From the NCBI GenBank assembly GCA_930367215.1, contig OV884058.1:194760208-194824207 (forward strand): DNA of 64,000 nucleotides. The letters are read 5' to 3'. Shown here one piece after another: positions 11,732-21,674 of this stretch. A model generated the notes under the pieces. That model was not told the DNA's origin and made no database searches. It saw nothing but the letters and a program-made list of their open reading frames with translations. The position numbers and the translations under genes are program-made. Positions within the stretch are counted from its first letter, which is position 1. Each line of letters opens with the position of its first letter. Source of the stretch: Pollenia angustigena (Eukaryota > Arthropoda > Insecta > Diptera > Polleniidae).

Positions 11732-14059
11732 CCCTTAAATGCCCACTGTATCTTTAAAGATACAACCATCAAAAAAATTCCCACGGGCTCATTTTTAATA
11801 AAAATAAAAATTAAAAAACACAAGTATGTTTAGAAATCTTTAGAAAATCATCTAAAATTTATTTTTATTAAAAAAATTTTAGATTTTTATGTTTAAATAG
11901 CCGTAAAATTAAAAAATTATATTTTGAAAAATCTAAATTAAAAGGTTTATTTGAAACGTTAAATCCCAGATCCGAGCGGAAATTGAGGTCCAGAAAAAAT
12001 ATAAGGTGGTTCGAATATATGTCCAGACGCTACGAACAATAATTAAAAAAAAAAGGTTCCGGGGACACGTCGTCAAGCTTTATCCAATGGTTGTATCTTT
12101 AAAGATACAATGTGCACTCACCAGCAAATGAAAAATTCGTTTTTGTTTACTTATGTACTTTATGTTGAAGCTTGCAGATAGAGAATTCGTTACGAGAGGC
12201 AGTTAGAGTAAAAACTGGGAGTCGGGAAGCATCTAATTGTTAATGATATTTTGGATGCTTGCACGGACGATGAAATTGACCTTGATGCATTCGTACATGA
12301 CTTTTTATCAACACGAAAAATGCAGATCAAGAACTTCCCCCTGGTTATGACCAGATTATGCAACATTTAACATTTCTTTTTCAGAAACTTCTGACAAACA
12401 TTGAAATTCATGCTCTTCTTTGTTTAGAGTGATAAAAGAAAATCCCAAATTTTCTGAGTTTGGTAGAGTTTTCTGGAACAAAGGTTATCTCCAAGATATA
12501 ACAAATTTACTTAGAGGAACATATGGTTAGAGAATCTATTAAATATTCTGAAATAGATCAAATTAATTTAAGCGTAACGGTCTTTCGTTAATGTATCGGA
12601 ATTTTTTTCTATATGAGTTATTAAAAGCTTCCCAGTTCTCGGGACTATTGGTTTGAAAAAAAATCATCGCTGCTGTACTATCATAAAAAGACAAATAAGC
12701 GGAAGAGGTTTTAATAAAATTCTTGAAGTAGTTCATTTTAATGATACAACTGAAAAGCCTATTTAATATGATCCTAATACTGGCAGGCTTTATCTATCAC
12801 GACCTCTTATTCAAACTCTCAATACAACTTTTGCCTCCGTTCCGAAGTTGAAAAGGCTTTGTGTAGGCGAACAAATTTGCTCCAGTAAAGTAGGAAGCTA
12901 TTTGAAGCAGCACTTGCCGAATAAGCCAACAAAATGGGGCTTTACACTTTTTATACTTAGCAATACAATGGGATATGGTAACAAATTTGAAGTATATAGT
13001 GGCTCAGATGAAACTTGTGTATTGTGTCATTGTGTTCACAAAGCGCGCAGATTTAAAAACTATATCGCATGCTCCGACAATTTTTATAAAACAATACTCT
13101 TGTTAGTATATTCGCATACACTGGGTCCGCTTGTAATAAACCAGCGCCGCCGAAGAATACTAGATTAGATATGATGGACCATTGGACTGTGATGGATAAA
13201 ACGGGAAGTTGAAAGCTACCAAATTGCTCTGAACAAACCAGAATGTTCTATTCAAAGAATTTAAGGGTTCTACCGCGGAAAAAATTAGGTGTGTAACACT
13301 TTAAAATATGGGTCCTGGCCCACCTTAAAGTATATCGATCGCTTCAGAATCACCTTCTGAGTCGATCTGATGATGTCCATCATGCTGGCTGACTGTCCAT
13401 GTAACCTTGTGCGCAAAGTATAGGTCTCAATTGCATAGGCTCGTATTGACACAAAGACCAAGCCTATTGAATAGCCAAATAGCAGGACCACGAAACAAGA
13501 TAGGGGGCAGTTTCTGCTTCCCAGAAACTATCAAACCGATTTTAATGATATTAAAAACATAAATAGAAACATATTTATGTGGACACATAAGCTATGAAGT
13601 TTTTTAAAAATAGGACCATGAGGGGAGGAAGGGGGCAAATTCTGCCTCTCACAAAGTTTCAACCCGTTATTAATGAACCTTAAAACATAAATGCTTTCAT
13701 GATTATATGGACACATAAGCATGATTCTTCATGGGTCCCGAATAGGGTGCAGTCTCGCAAATGTGTATTTAAATACTGTGGTGTAGGACCGACTATACTT
13801 TCATACTTGTTTTTTAATTAAAATAAAGTAATTTCAAACATGCTAGCTCATGTTTTCTTTGGTTTATATTAGTACTTTCGTATGAATAATACTTACGGGG
13901 GAGTGCCCAGTGTATCTTCTAAGATACAACCACTATTTTCTAAATAACTTTTAAAAAAAAATTTTTTTCGACAAAATTGGTATGCAGTTGATTTTTGTCG
14001 ACCATTTTACACATCATATATTTTTTATATCAAAATCGGTGTCCTTGGGCATTTAAGGG
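11732..14059 (+). mobile_element. piggyBac element inserted at TTAA in env of element A
   Basis: Fourteen-base inverted ends CCCTTAAATGCCCA (11732-11745, complement at 14046-14059) are bounded by TTAA at 11728-11731 and 14060-14063, the invariant piggyBac target. Inside each end is a copy of the palindrome GTATCTTTAAAGATAC or a close variant (11748-11763, 13912-13927), with one more copy at 12093-12108. The element is 2328 bp, near full length, but its transposase is decayed. Confidence 0.93.
12240..13340 (+). pseudogene. Decayed piggyBac transposase
   Basis: Pieces in different frames resemble piggyBac (DDE_Tnp_1_7) transposase. An acidic N-terminal piece (DDEIDLDAFVHDFLS, about 12265-12310) is followed by an ORF at 12848-13168. 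That ORF has the core block after the second catalytic aspartate region, including LKQHLPNKPTKWGFTLF near 12900-12945. Many stops and frame changes separate the pieces, so no functional protein can be made. There is no open C-terminal cysteine-rich domain that I can recognise. Confidence 0.8.
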
Positions 14060-14244
14060 TTAAAACAAATAAAATACGAAGAAAATCTAAAAAATATATT
14101 ATTCCAAGATAAAAAAAAGAAAAGTATAAGCTTTAGCATTGATATTGCAATTATATTAAGCCTCATAATTATAATTCTTATATATGTTTTAAGACCAAAA
14201 CAAATTTTTAATGTTTCGTCGGAGCCTCAATCTAACGGTAGGGG

Positions 14245-14945
14245 TGTTATAATGTCTCCCATTATTCCCCTGACCCAAACTACTAATACTGTAATTTAAC
14301 AGTCACATGTATACAACTTTGCATACATACTTATTGCAATTATTTAATCTTTTTTTATTCCAGACATTTTTATTGAGAATTGTTTTTAACACAATTTCCA
14401 TTCTCATAAAAAATGCAATGTAACATATTTTATTTTTCCAAATAATTATTGTTTTGACATAAGTTTGTTTTGTTCCCAAACCAATAACGGAAACAAAACA
14501 CACTTATGCTTAATAGGCAAAATCGACAAAGAAAACATTTTTCATAAACATACAACTTTGCACACATACTTATTACAATTATTTAAATTTTGTTTATTGC
14601 CAAATTTTATTCCAGACATTTTTATTGAGAATTGTTTTTAACACAATTTCCGTTCTCATAAAAAATGCAATGTAACATACCTTTTTTTTCCAAATAATTA
14701 TTGTTTTAACATAAGTTTGTTTTGTTCCCAAAACCATTAACGGAAACAAAACACACTTATGCTTAATAGGCAAAATCAACAAAGAAAATATTTTTTATTG
14801 CTTATTAATTAGTTGTAAATTAGTATATAAGAACAAAATTAATAAAGACAAAGGCAGTTATTTTTTAAAGAAGAAAGTGAAAGGTGTTTTATTTTTAAGT
14901 TAAAGTTCAAGTATAGAACTTGAAAAGTTTTTATTTTTAAGTTAA
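14245..14945 (+). repeat. Probable 3' LTR of element A (boundaries approximate)
   Basis: The env C-terminus runs into this region, as in element E, just after a purine run (GGTAGGGG, 14237-14244). It contains a TATA-like TAGTATATAAGAAC near 14820-14835, then AATAAAG. The end is placed by where gag homology of element B begins (about 14945). No 5' LTR is in the window for comparison, so both limits are estimates. Confidence 0.5.
14308..14786 (+). repeat. Tandem duplication of about 240 bp inside the 3' LTR of element A
   Basis: The stretch from about 14308 to 14545 is repeated at about 14546-14786 with few differences. Shared blocks include ACATAAGTTTGTTTTGTTCC and AATAGGCAAAATC. Such U3 duplications are common in LTRs and can double enhancer sites. 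Confidence 0.85.
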
Positions 14946-15535
14946 ATTAAGTTAAAGCATAAAACTCTGAAACAGTGGAAGTTTAAATCTCAACCTATAG
15001 AAATAGAGCTTTGGACATATTTATCCGAGGGATAAACGGTGACATATCAAGAATGTTGGCTATTCAGAAACCAGCAACACTCCCAGAGGCATAAACCTCT
15101 TGTCTCGAATTCCAAAATTTGAATTATAGAAATACCTCTATTCAGCCACGCAATAACAGATATAATACCATTGTTGCACCAATTAATCAGGTACATAGTC
15201 CGATGAATCGAAGTGGATTTGGAACTCAATATAGAAACCCAAGTACAGCTGAATAAGTTCGTATTTATAATACACCGATTCCAATAAAACAGGATTAAAA
15301 ATACACACAGAATAACCCACCTCCAAGGCCCACTCAACCAAAGCCACCCGTACCAATGGAAGTCGATCCTTCCGTAAGAACGCGTCAAATTAATTATATG
15401 AACAGACCACAGAAATCTCCGTTGCCAAGCTCGAGCAATAATTCTTCTAATATTCCTCAAAAACAACAACGTCTCTTTAATACAGAGACTGTGGAGGACG
15501 ACGAACAAGATGTACTGCAAAGTTACCAAGAGTAA
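14946..15535 (+). pseudogene. gag: C-terminal part of Gag of element B
   Basis: Reading from about 14965 gives [13 protein letters not shown] (15005 on), which aligns with KALDTFIRGLRCD in gag of element G. It is followed by LPEA...CLEFQNLNYRN, matching LPQALHLCLKLQNQNFR. Near the end is the motif PMEVDPSVRTRQINYMNRP (about 15354-15412), matching [19 protein letters not shown] in G. Several stops interrupt it (for example 14984-14986 and the TAA in GCATAAACC near 15082). A minus-strand 160-codon ORF over the same bases is a shadow. Confidence 0.8.
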
Positions 15536-15589
15536 GAAGAAGGTTATGACGAAGCAGACTTAGAAAATGAACATGAAATAAATTTTATG

Positions 15590-17175
15590 ACAGAGGCCTT
15601 TCTAGCATACCATACCTAGAGTTACGCCTAAAGGATGGTAAAATAGTAAAATTCCTCGTTGATACTGTCGCGAACAAAAATCTTATTTCAGAAAAAATAT
15701 CGTATAATTCAAAACCCGTAAATTCACCATTTAAAATTCATTCAGTTGCCGGCGAAATACATATTTCACGTAAAGTTCGTGGCAATTTTTTTCAAAGTCT
15801 AAAAATAAACGATAACCTTGATTTTTTTGTCCTTCTTGGACTCCGCTCATTTGATGGTATTATAGGCGATGACACTCTGAGGGAACTAGAGGCCAAAATT
15901 AACCGGAAGGATAACACCCTACAGTTAAAAAACGGAGCTTAAATTCCTCTTAAATATAGAATATCCAAACAAGTTAATAATATCGAATCAACCCAAAATC
16001 TTGACAAAGATTTCCAAGATCTGTTAAACGAATACCGTACACTTTTTGGTCCAGTCTCCGGAAGTGGATTAATTGAAACCTCAGTTCGGGCAGAAATAAG
16101 AACATCTACAGACGAACCAATTTATACTAAGCAATATCCTTATCCAAACCACCTTAGATCTGAGATAGAGAAACAAGTCAACCAAATGCTCGAAGATGGT
16201 ATAATAAGACGATCAAAAAGTCCATATAATTCACCCTTATGGGTTATTGAAAAGAAACCTAAACCAAATTGGGAAAGACAATATAGAGTGGTTATAGATT
16301 TTAAACGGCTGAACGCAGTTACCATCCCAGATGCGTACCCAATCCCTGACATTAACAATACACTCTCTAATCTAGGCGAATGTAGATACTTTACCACTTT
16401 GGACTTAACATCTGGATTTCACCAAATCAGAATGAGGGATAAAGATATAGAGAAAACAGCTTTTTCAACAATTAACTGCAAATTTGATGAATGACGTGTT
16501 ACACCCGCTACTAGGAAAAGCCTGCTATGTCTACATAGACGACATCATTGTGTTCGGTAGGAATAAAAAGGAACATATCGAAAACCTCAGGAAGGTATTT
16601 TCCCTTTTAAATGAAGCCAACTTAAGAATAAATTTGGAAAAATTCTCAGGACAAACGTGGAATTTCTTGGACACGTTGTGTCACAAAATGGCATACAACC
16701 CGATCCTGCTAAAGTCGCTGTCATACAACATATTTCACCACCAAAGAACTTAAAAGAACTTGGTTAAGACCGACCAATTACTTACCTCTCAAGATCTCTT
16801 AACAAAACTGAAGAAAATTATTCTACTATTGAAAAAGAGATGTTAGCGAGCATATGGTCCCTGGACAAGCTTCGCTCCTACTTATATGGAGCTCGGGAAA
16901 TTAAGATATTAACTGATCATCAGCCACTAACCTTCGCATTAAGTAACGCCAATAATAATGCAAAACTTAAAAGATTGAAGGCCAGGATAGAAGAATACAA
17001 TTACAAACTAATTTATAAACCTGGAAAAACAAATGTCGTGGCCGATGCACTTTCTAGGTTACCACCTGAAATCAATACGTTATCATCAGATGATAACTCC
17101 CAACATAGTGGCGAGGAGGACAGTATCCTTCTCATACCACATTGTGAGGCCCCACTAAACGACTTTAAAAATTAA
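15590..17175 (+). pseudogene. pol: Protease-RT-RNase H remnant of element B
   Basis: The protease active-site triplet reads DTV instead of DTG (about 15661-15669). RT starts near 16100 and keeps the fingers and palm blocks (VVIDFKRLNAVT, FTTLDLTSGFHQI). About 50 bases are lost at 16485, where the block before the active site should be. The active site itself, YIDDIIVF, survives at about 16532-16555. A larger deletion at about 16765 removes the thumb and the start of RNase H. RNase H resumes at 16780 (YLSRSLNKTEENYSTIEKE) and ends at 17175. The integrase is missing altogether. Confidence 0.85.
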
Positions 17176-17204
17176 ATTATCTTTTCCGAGAAAATAGATT
17201 CCAA

Positions 17205-18168
17205 TTATTTTGAAAATCCCCATGATAATTTCCAAAGACACAATATCAAAATTAAAAAACTCAATAAGGATAGTTTGACACAAACCATCTTTAATAAACT
17301 AGGCTTAATAAATGATGAAATATCGCAAATTGTAATGGCTTGCCAGTTGGCGAAAAAAGGTATTGTACATTCGCAAATATTGAATAAAGGAGATATCGCA
17401 AACATAATTTCTCAAATCGAAACACTCCGTATAAAAATTCCCTTCTCTTATATTTTATTTCCCTACCAAAAACGGAAGATATTATGTTTAATAAAATAAT
17501 ACTTCGCTCAACAATTAGGGATAACAAAAGAATATATCTCCGTTTCACTAACCTACTCGTTTCTCACACAGAAAAATATGGAATTAAAGGTGATTGCCCA
17601 ATAATCGAAGCAGTAACTATATGTAAGGAAGATCAGGTAGAAATTTTAGATTCGAATCATTGTATTGTAAATATACTTAATGGGGGAAATGCAACTTGCG
17701 AATACCAAATAACCAAACAGCCAATAATTTAACTTATATCGGATGGCACAATATTTTTAACGAATTATATCGGAAACTTTACATACGGAAACAATTCACA
17801 AATTTTAAATGGTACCTTCATCATCGACTTCTTTAATGAAACAATAACCCTTGACAATACGAAATATATTCAAGTTGGCAAACAACTTCATCTCAAATCC
17901 TACCGCCAGTACTAAACGGCAACCTAACAGAAAAGGAAATCCAATTAGATTTACAATATCTTCACCATCTCCATCTCAAAAATATTAAACATTTAGATAA
18001 CCTTTCATATAGGGGCTTAATTTCAGTTAGCTCTAACTTCGGCCTACTTGTCATTGGGTTTTCAATAATAATTATTGTTCAATTATATTCCAAATGCAAA
18101 AATCACCAAGCAACTCTACAATTTCCAACTCCTCCGCACTTTCCTGAACTAAAAATTAATTACCCATA
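17205..18168 (+). pseudogene. env: Env remnant of element B with C-terminal membrane anchor
   Basis: The frame around 17275-17500 gives FNKLGLINDEISQIVMACQL then AKKGIVHSQIL, the type of helical segment found in gypsy-like Env before the anchor. 17484-17732 continues with paired cysteines. After frame changes near 17735 and 17900, a hydrophobic segment FGLLVIGFSIIIIVQLY (about 18040-18090) is followed by a short tail ending near 18168. The N-terminal half and cleavage site are lost. Confidence 0.7.
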
Positions 18169-18216
18169 AAATTTTGTCATAATTGATCAGTGGGACACTG
18201 ACACTTAAGAAGGGGG

Positions 18217-18605
18217 AGTTAGCAACTTCTGTTAATACTTCGAATAAATTAGCACATTCTGTGAATACTACTAATGACACAAAAAACACTACAACTACAA
18301 AACATAACTCAAAAAACTGCTAACACAGAACTTATACTTTCACAACAACAATAACACACAAGAGTTCAACTAACTACAATATTCAATAATCAATTAAAAT
18401 CAAATCGCTAATAAAGCACTTATTGCAAATATTAAAATTGGGTTAAAATAAGTTTTTATAAAATATGCAAAATTTATTAATTATAAAATAAGCAAAACCC
18501 GTTTTATTAAGAAGCAAAATCAGTGTATAAAAAGAAAAAAGAAGAAAATAAAGAGTTAGTTGTTATTACGAGTAAAAAGCACGCACGCCTTTCAATCAAA
18601 ACCTC
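18217..18605 (+). repeat. 3' LTR of element B
   Basis: A polypurine tract AAGAAGGGGG (18207-18216) is followed by AGTTAGCAAC, a typical errantivirus LTR start. A TATA-like TGTATAAAAAG lies near 18520 and AATAAAG near 18548. The end near CATTACT at about 18605 is an estimate. Confidence 0.65.
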
Positions 18606-18724
18606 ATTACTTGTATGTGTAGTTATATAATTACACGATCAATGAATTCTTTATTAATTTTATACAATGTAAATAAAATAATTAGTCTTAATATCAGAAA
18701 TATGGAAAGTATAGTGAGATTGAA

Positions 18725-20188
18725 ATGAAAGATTTGTGTATGAAGTACAACGTATCATTTGATTATTTACAGGCTCGTGTAAATCGCAATATCAAATACA
18801 TTCGTACAATGTTTTCAATACCGTTATTAAATGACAAGCCTTGCATTTTTTTCTGCATGATCGGGAACCTGAAATTCGTAATGCCGTTGCAAAGAAAGTA
18901 TATGCATTTCGCACTTAAGTTGTTGGGCAACCACCATTACAAGCACATCAAGTTATGGTATCATCGAAATGGACAGCTTTATTTCCACATCTTGTCTACG
19001 ACCATTATGGCCAGTGCAATTTAACATTATGTAATTTTTGTCGTCAATCGCTACTCACCCGGTAAATAGTGACAGAAGTGGTAGCGGCACAGAGTTCACA
19101 CAAAATACGAGTCTACGATTCATCTCTGCTTAATGATGAAGTTCCACCCGAATACCATTATCGCTTGCACGGAGCTCTTTTAATTATGAAACGAGACCCG
19201 GTAATAAACTTAGCTTCATTTTCCGCACATAACGTGATAATTTTTACCGATGGTAATTTCTTTCGCGAGTGTCTCGAATTGATGGAAAGAAAGGCGGAAG
19301 ACATTGATGGCGACAGTGAGATTGCGAAATACATTGAGATGAATGTATTAATAGTAGAGATGAAATTGAATGTTTTACCCGAATATAATATACTAATTTA
19401 CAATCACCCACGTATCACCTTCACCGAGGCCATTGTATTGTATATGCATAGACGTGATTTTGATGACAACGCGTTCGAATATGCACGCCTATACAAATGG
19501 ATTCGTCGACGTGAAGTTTACAATTGGCTGAGAAATGTGCATAATGCCAAAGAAAGAATTGCTAGTAAAGGTAGCGACGTCAGTTGGAATGTGTACGAGT
19601 ATGCAGAGCCAACACGTGTGATTCTTAAGAAGACTCTAATTGCAATTGTCTTGATCAGTGGATCACGAAAAGCCTTTGAATTTTATAATTTTATCAAAAA
19701 AAATATTATGCGTTAAGCTAATAGATTGGATATTACAGTTAGTGAAAGTCCACTGTACGATGCTAAACTTCCATGTGACTACACAATGACCAATAATCTG
19801 TTAAATCCAACCCTACTGGCTATTTGTGCAAGTGAATCACAGGATGTGTTGAGTCATTCGATTTATTTTTAAATCAGTTGCTGATATAGATAAAACGACA
19901 CAATTAACTTCGAACATTAGTCAACTGAAAAATGAATCTGTATTTTTTTCTAACATCACAGCTATAACACAGACAATGGCTAAAAAATCACGACTAGTGC
20001 GTGTTAATGGGCACAATTTTTTTAAGGCTACGATCTGTCTCGAAACTATAAATTTCAACAACAATACACAAAATATTACCTCCAACGAAAACTGTATTTT
20101 GCACAATTTTGAAATGATCGATTCTATAATTTTGCCTCCGTTCGTAGCTGCTTTACTTACTTATTCTCCCGGATACGTTATGCAATAA
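18725..20188 (+). pseudogene. Unrecognised gene, broken by two frameshifts and three stops; candidate endogenous DNA-virus gene
   Basis: Three frames join into one decayed gene of about 487 codons. The first piece starts at ATG 18725. A frame change falls in a T-run near 18845-18852. Stops interrupt it at 18916-18918, 19063-19065 and 19714-19716. A second frame change falls in a T-run near 19862-19870, and the end is at 20186-20188. The middle piece (19069-19716) is 215 codons. A cysteine group CNLTLCNFC lies near 19010-19040, and two hydrophobic stretches lie later. I recognise no transposase, Gag or Pol motif. It ends 11 bases inside the end of the minus-strand gene at 20178-20840, a compact tail-to-tail arrangement typical of large DNA viruses. 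Virus origin is an inference. Confidence 0.5.
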
Positions 20189-20840
20189 GAAAATTTACAA
20201 TGTATTTATTATCAATTTCTGTGCTTTTATTTCGAATTATCAATGTTGACACTTTACAACTTTTTTCTTTTTCCGTCATCTCGCCACATTCCACCAAATA
20301 CAAGATTAGTTCAAAGTAATGCGCAAATGTATCCAATAAAATCGTTTGATTTAATGGTCTGCCAAAAATATTGGGACTAAACATTTGTCTGTTTCCTAAA
20401 AAGCTTTGTTGTCCCAATAGTCGAAGTGGAGGTATTATTAATATTTTGTGATTCTCGACAATATTGGAAATATAGTCAGCGGCCGTTGAACCAAGTACTT
20501 TCTCCATATACGGGCAGAGTTTGTTATAATTTAATTCGTTTACATTTTTAAAGACCCATGCATAATTCGTCTTCACACATATTACATTGTCGCCTAGATT
20601 CAAAGTTTTCGGATCAAATGTTGAAATATTTGCTTTCACCGATTCATAACCACCACTAGCTGTCAATGATGAAGCTGACGACGAGGACGATGATGATGCG
20701 TTTCGTTGATTATTTTGATATAGCGTTAATAGATACAAACATTCATCGTGCGTTAATAAATCTGATTCATGAATATTATGTTCCTTTAAGTTATTTAATA
20801 GAATTTTATCCACAGAATATTTTAGTTTCCCAGGTAACAT
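20178..20840 (-). CDS. Unrecognised intact 220-codon ORF, tail-to-tail with the broken neighbour; candidate endogenous DNA-virus gene
   Basis: It starts at an ATG (20838-20840) with an in-frame TGA a little upstream and runs 220 codons without a break. Features are an acidic N-terminal third, a run of serines (about residues 51-60, coded by TCA, TCG and TCC codons), and a folded-looking remainder with three cysteines. I see no signal peptide, strong membrane segment or known catalytic motif. The gene faces and overlaps its plus-strand neighbour by 11 bases. It does not resemble any part of the flanking retroelements. It could be a gene of a nudivirus or another insect DNA virus, or an unfamiliar host gene. 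Confidence 0.5.
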   Translation of the reverse strand: MLPGKLKYSVDKILLNNLKEHNIHESDLLTHDECLYLLTLYQNNQRNASSSSSSSASSLTASGGYESVKANISTFDPKTLNLGDNVICVKTNYAWVFKNVNELNYNKLCPYMEKVLGSTAADYISNIVENHKILIIPPLRLLGQQSFLGNRQMFSPNIFGRPLNQTILLDTFAHYFELILYLVECGEMTEKEKSCKVSTLIIRNKSTEIDNKYIVNFLIA

Positions 20841-21395
20841 GGTTATGGGTTGAGAGGCAGGCTGAAACTGATTTCGATGCTGTCAGTTCATGGCTTCTTG
20901 TTATATTTAACAGCCTGGTTATTAAAAGTAAAATTGGTCCGAAACGGAGAAATCTATATGCTTAGTGTGGCAATATAAGCAAGCACATTTCAACTTTTAA
21001 AAGGCCAATTTTAAGAATTAACAAACATATATAGATATAATATTTATTTATTTTTATTTTATTTTACTTATTTATTGGTATTCCTATACAACTGGACTTA
21101 AAGCCTTATAATTATAGTACAGGATAAACAATTCGTAGCAATTTCTCATGTGTCACACAATAAAAGATTTTAACAATAAACATTAAAATAAAAGAAATTA
21201 ATACATTAAGCAATTTTTAAAGGTAATCGATCAAACATAAACATAAAGTCATTCAAAAGCGTTTTTAAATATTAGGTTTTTATAATTAAATTCAAAAGGA
21301 AGAATAAATTTAACTAAAATAATTTAAATACGACTGCGAAGTATCATGACCGCGAATACAGATATTGCTTTTATTTGTGTTTTTGCTTTGGTATG
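20841..21395. other. AT-rich stretch without recognised gene
   Basis: Contains a T-rich run (21040-21075). The last five bases, GTATG (21391-21395), are the target site of retroelement C. Confidence 0.5.
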
Positions 21396-21571
21396 TGTTA
21401 TATTGTTATATCATTATCATATACATAGTTAAGTTTAAATGTCAGCTTTGCACCTTAGCAATCTGGCATCACATAAATTACAATAATTGAATAGATTTTA
21501 AGAATAGCTTGTAAAAAGAAGAATGAAATAAACCTCACTTTTTTTGTGCTAACCTCGTGCAAGACACAACA
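21396..21571 (+). repeat. 5' LTR of element C
   Basis: 176 bp starting TG and ending CA, identical by eye to the 3' copy. AATAAACC near 21527 may serve in polyadenylation. Confidence 0.95.
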
Positions 21572-21674
21572 TATTGGCGACGAGGAGAACGTGTTTTTCT
21601 TTTGTTTTAAGTTATTAAATAATAACTTGTGCATTCAATATTAGCAAACAAAAAAGTCACGAAAAATAATTATA

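Larger units (their letters stand above)
10336..14299 (+). pseudogene. env: Envelope gene of element A, with one stop and a piggyBac insertion
   Basis: The env frame overlaps the end of pol (10336-10397). It starts with a hydrophobic leader (WTLILMILVTANAQ) and carries a furin-type cleavage site RQKR followed by a GLINIIGKGLK fusion-peptide-like stretch near 10720-10760. This is the pattern of insect errantivirus Env proteins, which are related to baculovirus F-type fusion proteins. A TAA at 11224-11226 breaks the frame, which then stays open to 11757. A piggyBac sits at 11732-14059. On its far side the same reading register resumes, with a membrane anchor at about 14130-14190 and a stop at 14297-14299. 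The chain is interrupted and non-functional here. Confidence 0.85.
1..14945 (+). mobile_element. Errantivirus-type LTR retrotransposon A (17.6/297-like), 5' end outside window, heavily interrupted
   Basis: Leader, gag, protease-RT-RNase H-integrase and env follow one another on the plus strand, the order of insect env-bearing Ty3/gypsy elements. After subtracting a hAT (426-5352), a hAT MITE (5957-6560) and a piggyBac (11732-14059), each with one copy of its target duplication, the internal part is about 6.4 kb, the normal size for this group. The window starts downstream of the 5' LTR and primer site. The 3' end carries an LTR-like segment with an internal duplication. Beyond it the sequence changes directly to gag of element B, so A probably inserted into B. 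Stops and frameshifts in pol and env and a changed RT active site mark it as a dead copy. Confidence 0.85.
14946..18605 (+). mobile_element. Degraded gypsy-type errantivirus remnant B
   Basis: Gag tail, protease, RT, part of RNase H, env and a 3' LTR follow in order, with large internal deletions (part of RT, part of RNase H, all of integrase). The gag tail is similar to the gag of element G, which places B in the gypsy clade with tRNA-Lys-primed elements. The 5' half is absent from the window, probably lying beyond the left edge on the other side of inserted element A. Confidence 0.82.

Noticed and set aside
15047..15529. Minus-strand 160-codon ORF
   Set aside because: The opposite strand carries recognisable gag of element B; the ORF is a shadow.
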